Assembly: GCA_045650025.1 (NCBI GenBank)
Contig: JAZRQR010000045.1
Coordinates: 1 to 35,458 of the forward strand
DNA from: SVQP01 sp045650025
Lineage (GTDB): Bacteria; Bacillota; Clostridia; Oscillospirales; CAG-272
DNA length: 35,458 bases
Direction: 5' to 3'
Below, piece by piece: positions 16,050 to 22,745 of the stretch (position 1 is the first letter of the stretch; each line of letters begins with the position of its first letter). Position numbers and translations under genes: made by a program. The notes beneath the pieces were generated by a model. That model had not been told where the DNA came from. It saw only the letters and a list, made by a program, of their open reading frames with translations, and did no database searches.

Positions 16050-17342
16050 ATGCAAACAAAGCAGCTTTTGAATTTTATAGAGAATAGCCCTACAGCATAT
16101 CAGGCAGTCGATTCTGCCGCCAAGATCCTGGAAGAGCAGGGATTTGTGCGCCTTGGCGCACAGAGTGCCTGGGATCTGGTGCCCGGTAAGGGCTACTATA
16201 CGGTGCAGAACGGCACCTCGATTCTGGCGTTCCGTATGCCTGCGGGTAAGATCGCCGGCATGATGATCGCGGCAAGCCATAGCGATAGCCCCACGTTTAA
16301 GCTCAAGGCAAACTGCGAGGCGGATGCGTTTGGCGATTACGTCAAGATCAACACGGAGCGCTACGGCGGTATGATTTTGTCTTCCTGGCTTGATAAGCCG
16401 CTGTCCTTAGCGGGCAGATTGGTGGTCAAGGAGGGGGATGCGATCAAGGCGATCAACGTCAAGGTGGACCGCGATCTGCTTCTCATTCCCAACGTGGCAA
16501 TTCACCAGAACCGCAAGCATAACGATGGATTTGTGTTCAACGCACAGATCGATATGATGCCGCTTTACGGCATGGCAAGCGCCAAGGGCACGCTGATCGC
16601 GCAGGTCGCAGCGGCGGCGGGCGTGGCGGCGGAAAGCGTGATCGGCTCGGATCTGTATCTGTATAACCGCACGCCCGCAACCGTTTGGGGCGCGGACGAT
16701 GCATTCTTCTCAGCACCGCGCATTGATAATCTGATGTGTGCATACGGCACGCTGCAGGGCTTTTTGCAGGCGGAGAAGGCAGAGAATACGCTGCAGGTAT
16801 GGGCTTGCTTTGATAACGAGGAAACGGGCAGCCACACCAAGCAGGGCGCAGGCGCACTTTGGATGCGCGACACGCTGGAGCGCGTTTGCGAGAGCACGGG
16901 AGCGGATCTGCGCCGCGTGCTGCCTGCATCCATGCTGCTCAGCGCGGATAACGCACACGCCAAGCATCCCAACCACCCCGAGCTTTCGGATGCGCAGAAC
17001 GCACCCAAGATGGGCGGCGGCGTGGTGATCAAGGCGAATGCTTCGCAGAGCTATGCAACCGATGGCATTTCTTGCGCGATCTTTAGCGAGATCTGCAAGA
17101 AGGCGGGCGTTCCCACGCAGAGCTTTGCCAACCGTTCGGATAGCCCCGGCGGCTCGACCTTGGGCAGCATTGCAGATACCTTGCTGCCGGTCAACACAGT
17201 GGATATCGGTATGGCGCAGCTGGCAATGCATTCGTCCTATGAGACGGCTGCGTGCGCAGATAACGCACACTTAATTGGCGCATCGCGCGCATTCTTTGAA
17301 ACCGCCATCGTCACCGACGGCATGGGCAACTACACCATTTAA
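16050..17342 (+). CDS. M18 family aminopeptidase
   Basis: A zinc aminopeptidase of 430 residues, the usual length, that removes N-terminal (often acidic) residues from peptides in the cytoplasm. Metal-site motifs are AASHSDSPTFKLK with His77 and Asp79, the DNEETGSHT catalytic Glu pair, ADNAHAKHPNHPE, RSDSPGGSTLG and MHSSYETA at the C-terminus. Two adjacent ATGs (16047 and 16050) follow AAGGAG; 16050 gives the better 6-base spacing, but 16047 is possible. It is the last gene of the DUF1846-asparaginase operon, ended by a strong hairpin. Aspartyl or asparaginyl peptides would supply the asparaginase, which makes the operon coherent (inference). Confidence 0.95.
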   Translation: MQTKQLLNFIENSPTAYQAVDSAAKILEEQGFVRLGAQSAWDLVPGKGYYTVQNGTSILAFRMPAGKIAGMMIAASHSDSPTFKLKANCEADAFGDYVKINTERYGGMILSSWLDKPLSLAGRLVVKEGDAIKAINVKVDRDLLLIPNVAIHQNRKHNDGFVFNAQIDMMPLYGMASAKGTLIAQVAAAAGVAAESVIGSDLYLYNRTPATVWGADDAFFSAPRIDNLMCAYGTLQGFLQAEKAENTLQVWACFDNEETGSHTKQGAGALWMRDTLERVCESTGADLRRVLPASMLLSADNAHAKHPNHPELSDAQNAPKMGGGVVIKANASQSYATDGISCAIFSEICKKAGVPTQSFANRSDSPGGSTLGSIADTLLPVNTVDIGMAQLAMHSSYETAACADNAHLIGASRAFFETAIVTDGMGNYTI

Positions 17343-17344
17343 GA

Positions 17345-17371
17345 AAAAGACGGCAGCAATGCCGTCTTTTC
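17345..17371 (+). terminator. Terminator of the DUF1846-ansA-M18 operon
   Basis: AAAAGACGGCA (17345-17355), loop GCAA and TGCCGTCTTTT (17360-17370) form an 11-bp stem starting two bases after the stop codon. A/T tracts on both sides make it potentially bidirectional. Confidence 0.93.
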
Positions 17372-17373
17372 TC

Positions 17374-17530
17374 ATGAAAGTTTTGATCAAACTTTTTCAA
17401 AAGTTTGCGCAGGTCGAGGGCGCGAAGCCCTCGTCGCCTCCGCAGAGGCGAAATTCTCTTAACGCTGTTTTTGGTTCTTTTTGCAGCTCCTTGCTCAAAA
17501 AGAACGGAGAGAGCTTTCTCACATAATATC
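17374..17530 (+). repeat. Structured mosaic intergenic repeat, copy 1
   Basis: Four stem-loops in series. A: 17388-17395 with 17400-17407, loop TTCA. B: CGAGGGC/GCCCTCG, 17415-17421 with 17427-17433. C: TCGCCT/AGGCGA, 17434-17439 with 17446-17451, loop CCGCAG. D: GTTCTTTTTG/CAAAAAGAAC, 17474-17483 with 17496-17505. The copy ends with CTCACATAATATC and a half palindrome CGCCCCTAC. Related copies at 22.5, 29.9 and 30.2 kb keep the loops while the stems change in paired fashion. Confidence 0.85.
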
Positions 17531-17553
17531 CCAACAACGCCCCTACATGATTA

Positions 17554-17582
17554 TTGACAACCCCACCCGTTTCTGCTATAAT
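17554..17582 (+). promoter_or_regulatory. Perfect consensus sigma-A promoter for the CBM9-like/HAD operon
   Basis: TTGACA (17554-17559), a 17-base spacer and TATAAT (17577-17582). GGAGG lies before the ATG at 17615. Confidence 0.93.
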
Positions 17583-17614
17583 AAACACAGAAAACGATCC
17601 CATGGAGGTCTACG

Positions 17615-18226
17615 ATGCAGGAATATCAAATTATCACACTTCCCGAAATGCCGACGGATTGGACAAGCGTGCCCAAGGCTGCTATCGACCAGTATGCCTG
17701 GAGCGAGGCGTATATGCCCGAAAGCTACGCACAGCTGGTCAAGATCGAGGGCTATGGCTTTGCGCTGCGCATGACGTGCCGCGAGCAGAATCCGCGCGCG
17801 GTATATACCGAGTATAATCAGCCCATCTATACCGATTCCTGCTTGGAATTTTTCGCATCCTGGGATAATACGCAGCCCAAATACCTCAATATGGAAATGA
17901 ACGCAAATGGCGCACTGCTTTCCTGCGTAGGAAAGGACCGCCACGAGCGCAAGCCTACTTTGGACGTGTGCGGTGAGCTGCCGCTCGTGCAGGGCTTTGC
18001 AGAGGCGGACGCGTGGGGCATTATTGCCCGTATTCCGTTCTCGGTCATCCACGGCGTGTACGGCATTGATGCCGATACCTTTGCCTGTGGTTATACCTTT
18101 ATGGGCAACTTTTATAAGTGTGGTGACCATACCGAAATCCCGCATTACGGCTCCTGGAGTCGCGTGGGTACCGAAAACCCCGACTTCCACCGCCCCGAGT
18201 ATTTCGGAAAGCTGGTTATCGCATGA
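17615..18226 (+). CDS. Intracellular carbohydrate-binding family 9-like protein
   Basis: A 203-residue single-domain protein resembling the CBM9-like/DOMON beta-sandwich found in many gut Firmicutes. It has EAYMPESYAQLVKIEGYGFALRMTC, VYTEYNQPIYTDSCLEFFASW, YLNMEMNANGALL, and a C-terminal WSRVGTENPDFHRPEYFGKLVI that I recall as typical of these proteins. There is no signal peptide or membrane helix, so it acts inside the cell, which is odd for a polysaccharide-binding fold. It opens an operon with two HAD phosphatases and shares an ATGA overlap with the first, so a role in sensing or handling a small sugar or sugar phosphate is possible (inference). No catalytic residues are apparent. Confidence 0.8.
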   Translation: MQEYQIITLPEMPTDWTSVPKAAIDQYAWSEAYMPESYAQLVKIEGYGFALRMTCREQNPRAVYTEYNQPIYTDSCLEFFASWDNTQPKYLNMEMNANGALLSCVGKDRHERKPTLDVCGELPLVQGFAEADAWGIIARIPFSVIHGVYGIDADTFACGYTFMGNFYKCGDHTEIPHYGSWSRVGTENPDFHRPEYFGKLVIA

Positions 18227-18978
18227 AGATCTTAGCGTGTGACTACGATGGCACCCTGAACGTGGGTGGTACGGTCAGCAAGGAGAATTTAGAGGCAATT
18301 GCCGCTTGGCGTGCCGCAGGCAACCTGTTTGGCATGGTCAGCGGCAGATATCTGCGCTATTTGCGCGAGTTTATGGCAAAGGACGGCGTGGAGTACGACT
18401 TTTTGATCGGCAATAACGGCGCCGCGGTCTCGGACGAGAACGGCAACGCCGCCGAGTGTATTGCCATTCCAACAGATCTGGCTGCACAGCTGCTCGCCAA
18501 GATCCGCACGCATGAGCCGCGCCATATTTCGGTGTCCTTTGACGAGGCAAGCGTGCTGGTCACGCCCGAAAGTCAGGTCAGCGTGCAGGATGGTGCTTTG
18601 ATCATTGACGGTAATCGCATATATCCCGTGACGCAAATGCATGCCAATTTTTTGGATGCTGACAAGGCAACGCGCTTGCGCGACGATTGCAAAGCCGCGT
18701 TTGGCAGCGAGGTGCAATGCATTATGCCCGGTATTTTTGGCGTGGACTTTATCAGCACCCAAGCGGGCAAGCCGGTGGGCATTCGTCGCATGCTTGCGCT
18801 GCGCGACCTGCACCCCGACCTGATTTTGACCGTGGGGGACGGTGACAACGACCTTGCCATGCTGACCGCACCCGATTTTTGCGGCTATGCGATGGAAAAC
18901 TCCATGCCCGGCGTACTGGAGCAGGTCAGCCGCAGAACCGAGAGCGTGGCGGCGCTGATTTGGGAGAATTTGAAATGA
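18223..18978 (+). CDS. HAD superfamily (Cof-type, subclass IIB) phosphatase, first tandem copy
   Basis: A 251-residue cytoplasmic hydrolase. The HAD motif I is DYDGTLN with Asp7 and Asp9, motif II is VSG in GMVSGRY, and motif IV is GDGDNDLAML. The cap between residues about 80 and 180 places it with the Cof/IIB sugar-phosphate and flavin-phosphate phosphatases. Its stop overlaps the start of a second, clearly related HAD gene, and its own start overlaps the CBM9-like gene. Members of this group dephosphorylate sugar phosphates or nucleotides with broad range, so the substrate cannot be named. Confidence 0.93.
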   Translation: MKILACDYDGTLNVGGTVSKENLEAIAAWRAAGNLFGMVSGRYLRYLREFMAKDGVEYDFLIGNNGAAVSDENGNAAECIAIPTDLAAQLLAKIRTHEPRHISVSFDEASVLVTPESQVSVQDGALIIDGNRIYPVTQMHANFLDADKATRLRDDCKAAFGSEVQCIMPGIFGVDFISTQAGKPVGIRRMLALRDLHPDLILTVGDGDNDLAMLTAPDFCGYAMENSMPGVLEQVSRRTESVAALIWENLK

Positions 18979-19727
18979 AGATATTAGCAAGCGATTATGA
19001 CGGCACGCTCAACGTGGGCGGCACGGTCAGCACAGAAACCATTGATGCCATTACCGCCTGGCGCGCCGCGGGCAACTTGTTTGGCGTGGTCAGCGGCAGA
19101 AACCTCGGCTCGATCTACCATACCTTGGAGCGCGACGGCGTGCCTTACGATTTCATGATCGGCTGTAACGGCTCGGTCATGACCGATGCGGACGGCAAGC
19201 CGGTCGGGCACAGCTGCATTCCCGCGCGCGTGGCAAAGGCGCTGTTTGGCGAGATCTATCGCTACGAGGCGCAGTACGTGGCGGCGTCCTACGATTGGAG
19301 CAGCCTGGACGTGGAAAAAAGCACCGATCTGCGCGCGGATGATCAGTACCTTATGATTGATGGCGAGCGCATGGATCACGTGCTGCAGGTCTCGGCGTGG
19401 TTTGAACGCCCCGAGTTCGCGCATGCCGTGCGCAATGCCTGCGAAGCCAGGTTTCCGGGGCAGATCAAGGGGCTGATGCCTACCGTGCAAAGCATTGATT
19501 TTGTGTGTGGCGGCACCAATAAGGCAAGCGGCATCCGCCGCCTGACCGAGCTGCGCGGTATTACACCCGAAATTATTTTGACCGTGGGGGATGGCGATAA
19601 CGATTTGGATATGCTTACCGCGCCTGATTTTTGCGGCGTGGCAATGCAATCCGCCATGCCCGTGGTGCTGCAAAAGGTCAGCCGTACGACCGAAAGCGTG
19701 GCGGCGCTGATCAAGGCGTATTTGTAA
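18975..19727 (+). CDS. HAD superfamily (Cof-type, subclass IIB) phosphatase, second tandem copy
   Basis: A 250-residue paralogue of the preceding gene. Both begin MKILA-x-DYDGTLNVGGTVS and both end with GDGDNDL-x-MLTAPDFCG-x-AM, then a shared SRxTESVAALI tail. Motifs I (Asp7, Asp9) and IV are complete. The middle cap region has diverged: here it carries YDWSSLDVEKSTDLRADD, quite unlike the first copy. This fits tandem duplication followed by a change in substrate. The start is the ATG in the ATGA overlap with the first copy; an in-frame ATG at 18879 lies deep inside that gene. The operon ends here at a strong bidirectional hairpin. Confidence 0.93.
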   Translation: MKILASDYDGTLNVGGTVSTETIDAITAWRAAGNLFGVVSGRNLGSIYHTLERDGVPYDFMIGCNGSVMTDADGKPVGHSCIPARVAKALFGEIYRYEAQYVAASYDWSSLDVEKSTDLRADDQYLMIDGERMDHVLQVSAWFERPEFAHAVRNACEARFPGQIKGLMPTVQSIDFVCGGTNKASGIRRLTELRGITPEIILTVGDGDNDLDMLTAPDFCGVAMQSAMPVVLQKVSRTTESVAALIKAYL

Positions 19728-19732
19728 ACGAA

Positions 19733-19762
19733 AAACGGACAGAGATTTTTCTCTGTCCGTTT
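19733..19762. terminator. Bidirectional terminator between HAD operon and asd
   Basis: AAACGGACAGAGA (19733-19745), loop TTTT and TCTCTGTCCGTTT (19750-19762) form a 13-bp perfect stem. An A-run on the left and T-rich sequence on the right let it serve both the plus-strand operon and minus-strand asd. Confidence 0.93.
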
Positions 19763-19770
19763 CATTTTTC

Positions 19771-20847
19771 TTAGTCAAAATAACCCAGCTTGTAAAGCAG
19801 CTCTGCGCACAAGAGTGCACCGCCTGCCGCACCACGCAGGGTGTTGTGTGCAAGGGCTACAAACTTGTAGTCGTAAATGGTATCCTCGCGCAGTCTGCCA
19901 ACCGTCACGCCCATGCCGCCGTAAATGTCACGGTCCAGCTTGGTCTGGGGGCGGTTATCCTCTTCCATGTAGGTGATGAACTGCTCGGGAGCACTGGGCA
20001 GACCCAGCTCCTGGGGCTTGCCGGCAAAATTCTTCCAACGCTCCAGGATCTGCTCCTTGGTGGGCTTGTGCTCAAACTTGACAAACACCGCCGCCATATG
20101 TCCGTCGGTCACGGGCACGCGAATGCACTGCGAGGTGATGACGGGAGCCTGTGCCTTGACGATCTCACCATTCTCCACCGTACCCCAAATACGCAGGGGC
20201 TCCTGCTCGGACTTTTCTTCCTCGCCGCCGATGAAGGGAATGATATTGTCGATCATTTCGGGCCACTCGTTGAAGGTCTTGCCCGCGCCCGAGATCGCCT
20301 GGTAGGTGGTGACCACCATTTCCTTAATGCCGAAATCCTTCACGGCGGTCAGCGCGGGAACGTAGCCCTGAATGGAGCAGTTGGGCTTAACTGCGATAAA
20401 GCCGCGCTTGGTGCCAAGACGCTTTTTCTGTGCTTCAATGACCTCGTAGTGGTCTGCATTGACCTCCGGGATGACCATGGGTACGTCGGGCGTCCAGCGG
20501 TGTGCGCTGTTGTTGGAAACGACCGGAATTTCAGCCTTGGCGTAAGCCTCCTCCAGCGCCTTGATCTCGTCCTTCTTCATATTGACCGCGCAGAACACAA
20601 AGGAAACAAGCTCCTTGACGGCTGCAATGTCCTCGGAGCTGATAATGACCATATTCTTGTATTTTTCGGGCAGGGGAGTGGTCATCTTCCATCTGCCATC
20701 GAGCGCCTGCTCGTATGTTTTGCCTGCGTTGCGGGGGGATGCAACCAGAGCGGTTACTTCAAAATAAGGGTGATTTTCCAAGAGGGTCAGAAAACGCTGA
20801 CCAACCATACCTGTTGCGCCAATGACGCCAACTCTGCATTTTTCCAT
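19771..20847 (-). CDS. asd: Aspartate-semialdehyde dehydrogenase
   Basis: Reduces aspartyl phosphate to aspartate semialdehyde with NADPH, feeding lysine/diaminopimelate, threonine and methionine synthesis. The 358-residue protein has the nucleotide loop GVIGATGMVGQRF (residues 7-19), SNNSAHR and the active-site Cys157 in KPNCSIQGY. The substrate-binding Arg/His region is IRVPVTDGHMAAVF. The length and the KPNCS context resemble the archaeal/fungal-like class also seen in many Clostridia, not the E. coli class. The AAGGAG ribosome site is 8 bases before the ATG, and it has its own promoter 100 bases downstream of rsmI. No lysine riboswitch is seen in the short leader. Confidence 0.97.
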   Translation of the reverse strand: MEKCRVGVIGATGMVGQRFLTLLENHPYFEVTALVASPRNAGKTYEQALDGRWKMTTPLPEKYKNMVIISSEDIAAVKELVSFVFCAVNMKKDEIKALEEAYAKAEIPVVSNNSAHRWTPDVPMVIPEVNADHYEVIEAQKKRLGTKRGFIAVKPNCSIQGYVPALTAVKDFGIKEMVVTTYQAISGAGKTFNEWPEMIDNIIPFIGGEEEKSEQEPLRIWGTVENGEIVKAQAPVITSQCIRVPVTDGHMAAVFVKFEHKPTKEQILERWKNFAGKPQELGLPSAPEQFITYMEEDNRPQTKLDRDIYGGMGVTVGRLREDTIYDYKFVALAHNTLRGAAGGALLCAELLYKLGYFD

Positions 20848-20889
20848 GGTAAGTACTCCTTGTCATAAGGGAAATAAAAAGATATTAAT

Positions 20890-20918
20890 ATCATAGCACA
20901 TTCGTGCCGTATGTGCAA
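20890..20918 (-). promoter_or_regulatory. Sigma-A promoter for asd
   Basis: On the minus strand, TTGCAC (20918-20913), a 17-base spacer and TATGAT (20895-20890) lie about 43 bases before the asd start. An ATATTAATAT palindrome lies just downstream of the -10. Confidence 0.85.
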
Positions 20919-20948
20919 CTGTTTTTTTGGATTTTTTTGCAAAAAAGA

Positions 20949-21848
20949 TCAGTTTTGTGCGCTTTTTTGCTCCACGATCTTGGAATAGACTTCGTTTTTG
21001 TGCACACCGCGATCCTTCGCCGCCGCCTTGATGGCGTCCTTCTGGCTCATGCCACCGTCCACGTAGTATTGCACGTGCGCGGGAATGCTCATATCCTGCC
21101 AGAATGCGGTTGCCTCGGCGGTTTTGGTTGCGCCTTCAATGACCAGCACGTACTCGCCGCGCGGCTCTTTCTCTTCGTAAATGGCAATCGCGCCCGAGAG
21201 TGTGGTGCGCTCCACCTGCTCGTTAAGCTTGGTCAGCTCACGGCAAAGTGCAATGCGTCGCTCACCGCCAAAGGCATCGGAGAGGTCTTGCAGGGTATTG
21301 CGCAGCTTATGCGGTGCTTCGTGCAGGATCATGGTGCGCTTTTCTGTTTTGAGATCGGCAAGATGCTCGCGGCGCTCTGCTTTGTTGGTGGAAAGGAATC
21401 CCTCAAAGGTAAAGCGACCCGTGGGCAGGGCAGAAAGCGTCAGCGCGGTGATGGCGGCGCAGCAGCCGGGAATGCTGGTCACTCTCACGCCGCGCTCGGC
21501 ACACAGCACAACCAAGTCCGCACCGGGGTCGGAGACGGCAGGTGTGCCTGCATCGGTGACAAGCGCACAGGATTCGCCCGCCTGCAATCTCTCAATGATC
21601 TGCTCACCGCGCTCGCGCTTGTTGTGCTCAAAATAGGACACCATGGGCTTGGAGATGCCCAGCACCGAGAGCAGCTTTTGGGAGTTGCGCGTATCCTCGG
21701 CGGCAATAAAATCCACCTCGGAGAGCACCTTGATGGCGCGCTCGGAAAGGTCGGCAAGGTTACCGATGGGGGTGGCAACCAGATATAGCGTGCCGCCTAC
21801 AATGGCGTTTTTTTCTTGGGAAAAGTCGTTGGATTTCATGGAACTCAT
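20949..21848 (-). CDS. rsmI: 16S rRNA 2'-O-ribose C1402 methyltransferase
   Basis: SAM-dependent enzyme that methylates the ribose of C1402 in the 16S rRNA decoding centre. The 299-residue protein has the tetrapyrrole-methylase-like fold: LYLVATPIGNLADLSERA (residues 21-38), AEDTRNSQKLL, LVTDAGTPAVSDPG, TSIPGCCAAITAL and LHEAPHKLRNTL. The extra C-terminal tail (DGGMSQKDAIKAAAKDRG, KNEVY) is common in Firmicute RsmI. The ATG at 21848 is 7 bases after AAGGA; a GTG at 21851 in the same frame is too close, and a third in-frame start is at 21839. It is divergent from the amidase gene, with 50 bases between the starts. I see no clear promoter in that gap. Confidence 0.96.
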   Translation of the reverse strand: MSSMKSNDFSQEKNAIVGGTLYLVATPIGNLADLSERAIKVLSEVDFIAAEDTRNSQKLLSVLGISKPMVSYFEHNKRERGEQIIERLQAGESCALVTDAGTPAVSDPGADLVVLCAERGVRVTSIPGCCAAITALTLSALPTGRFTFEGFLSTNKAERREHLADLKTEKRTMILHEAPHKLRNTLQDLSDAFGGERRIALCRELTKLNEQVERTTLSGAIAIYEEKEPRGEYVLVIEGATKTAEATAFWQDMSIPAHVQYYVDGGMSQKDAIKAAAKDRGVHKNEVYSKIVEQKSAQN

Positions 21849-21898
21849 CACAAATTCCTTTCATAGAATGAAATTAAAACCGTTTTCAGGGGGCTTTT

Positions 21899-22462
21899 AT
21901 GGCAATAAAAATATACGTGGATCAAGGACATAATCCGGTCAATCCCAACGCGGGTGCGGAGGGGAACGGACTGCGCGAGCAGGATATTACCTACCGCATC
22001 GGGCAAGAGCTGGCGGCGCTTTTGCGCGCAGATCCCGATTTTGAGGTGCGTCTTTCGCGCAGGGCAGCGGATACGCAGCTGGGAACGTCGCTGAATAGCA
22101 GCTTGCAGGCACGCGTAAACGATGCGAACGCGTGGGGGGCGGATTATTTTATCAGCCTGCACACCAATGCATCCGAGATCCCCTCGGCTACGGGAACCGA
22201 GGCGTTTGTGTATTCGCGTGCGGGGAGAGCGTACCCCTTGGCAGAGGATATTGTGCGCGGGGTAACAGCGGTTACGGGCTTGCCTGATCGCGGCACGTTT
22301 GTGCGTTCGGGGCTGTACGTGCTACGCAAGACGGCAATGCCGGCGGTGCTGGTGGAGCTTGGGTTTATCACCAATCCGGGCGACGCTGCGCTGATGAGCC
22401 AAAACCCGGGGCTGTTCGCCCAAGGGGTGTATCAGGGGATCAAATCCTATACAAACGGATGA
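21899..22462 (+). CDS. N-acetylmuramoyl-L-alanine amidase (Amidase_3)
   Basis: A peptidoglycan amidase of 187 residues that consists of the catalytic domain alone. Predicted zinc ligands and catalytic Glu are His11 (DQGHN), Glu27 (LREQDI), His88 (SLHTNAS) and Glu153 (LVELGFITNP), all present. There is no signal peptide and no SH3, LysM or repeat wall-binding domain. It may be released by lysis, as for CwlC-like mother-cell amidases, or exported in another way. The ribosome site is GGGGG, 6 bases before the ATG. It is divergent from rsmI and followed by repeat copy 2. The opening DQGHNP, instead of the usual DxGHGG, is a variation seen in other clostridial members. Confidence 0.93.
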   Translation: MAIKIYVDQGHNPVNPNAGAEGNGLREQDITYRIGQELAALLRADPDFEVRLSRRAADTQLGTSLNSSLQARVNDANAWGADYFISLHTNASEIPSATGTEAFVYSRAGRAYPLAEDIVRGVTAVTGLPDRGTFVRSGLYVLRKTAMPAVLVELGFITNPGDAALMSQNPGLFAQGVYQGIKSYTNG

Positions 22463-22700
22463 AAGTTTTTGCGTCGCTTTTTTCAGAAAAGCATTGTGGC
22501 GTGTGAATGTGGCTTGATGTTCGAGTGTTTCTGACGCCACGTGATGCTGCTCGTTTGTAACGGCAGCATCCTAAACTTTGATAGGCAGCGCCCCGAGTCG
22601 CGCCCGCAGGCGCGAAACTTCTCAATCGCCGTTTTTTTGGTTCTTTTTTTGCGGCTACTTGCTCAAAAAAAGAACGGAGAGGGTTTACTCACATAATATC
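22459..22700 (+). repeat. Structured mosaic intergenic repeat, copy 2
   Basis: Starts at the end of the amidase gene with GATGAAAGTTTT. Stem A is GCTTTT/AAAAGC (22476-22481 with 22487-22492, loop TTCAG). An extra module has GTGGCGT/ACGCCAC (22496-22502 with 22534-22540) and GATGCTGC/GCAGCATC (22543-22550 with 22563-22570). Stem C is TCGCGC/GCGCGA (22598-22603 with 22610-22615, loop CCGCAG). Stem D is GTTC-T7-G with C-A7-GAAC (22640-22651 with 22664-22675). No gene is seen in this stretch. Confidence 0.85.
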
Positions 22701-22714
22701 TCGAGAATACCCTC

Positions 22715-22745
22715 CGTAGGGGCGATTCATTCAGTCGCCCCTACG
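22715..22745. repeat. Perfect palindromic unit (GTAGGGGCGA type) abutting ligA
   Basis: CGTAGGGGCGA (22715-22725) and TCGCCCCTACG (22735-22745) form an 11-bp perfect stem with a 9-base loop. It ends exactly at the ligA stop codon. No T-run follows on either strand. It is the best copy of the unit also found at 10118. Confidence 0.75.

Noticed and set aside
19846..20868. Plus-strand open frame opposite asd
   Set aside because: asd has all its motifs, its own promoter and its ribosome site on the minus strand.
20848..20889. Lysine riboswitch or T-box before asd
   Set aside because: The leader is only about 40 bases, far too short for either.
22715..22745. Terminator of ligA
   Set aside because: The 11-bp stem is perfect but no T-run follows on the minus strand; it fits better as a repeat unit.
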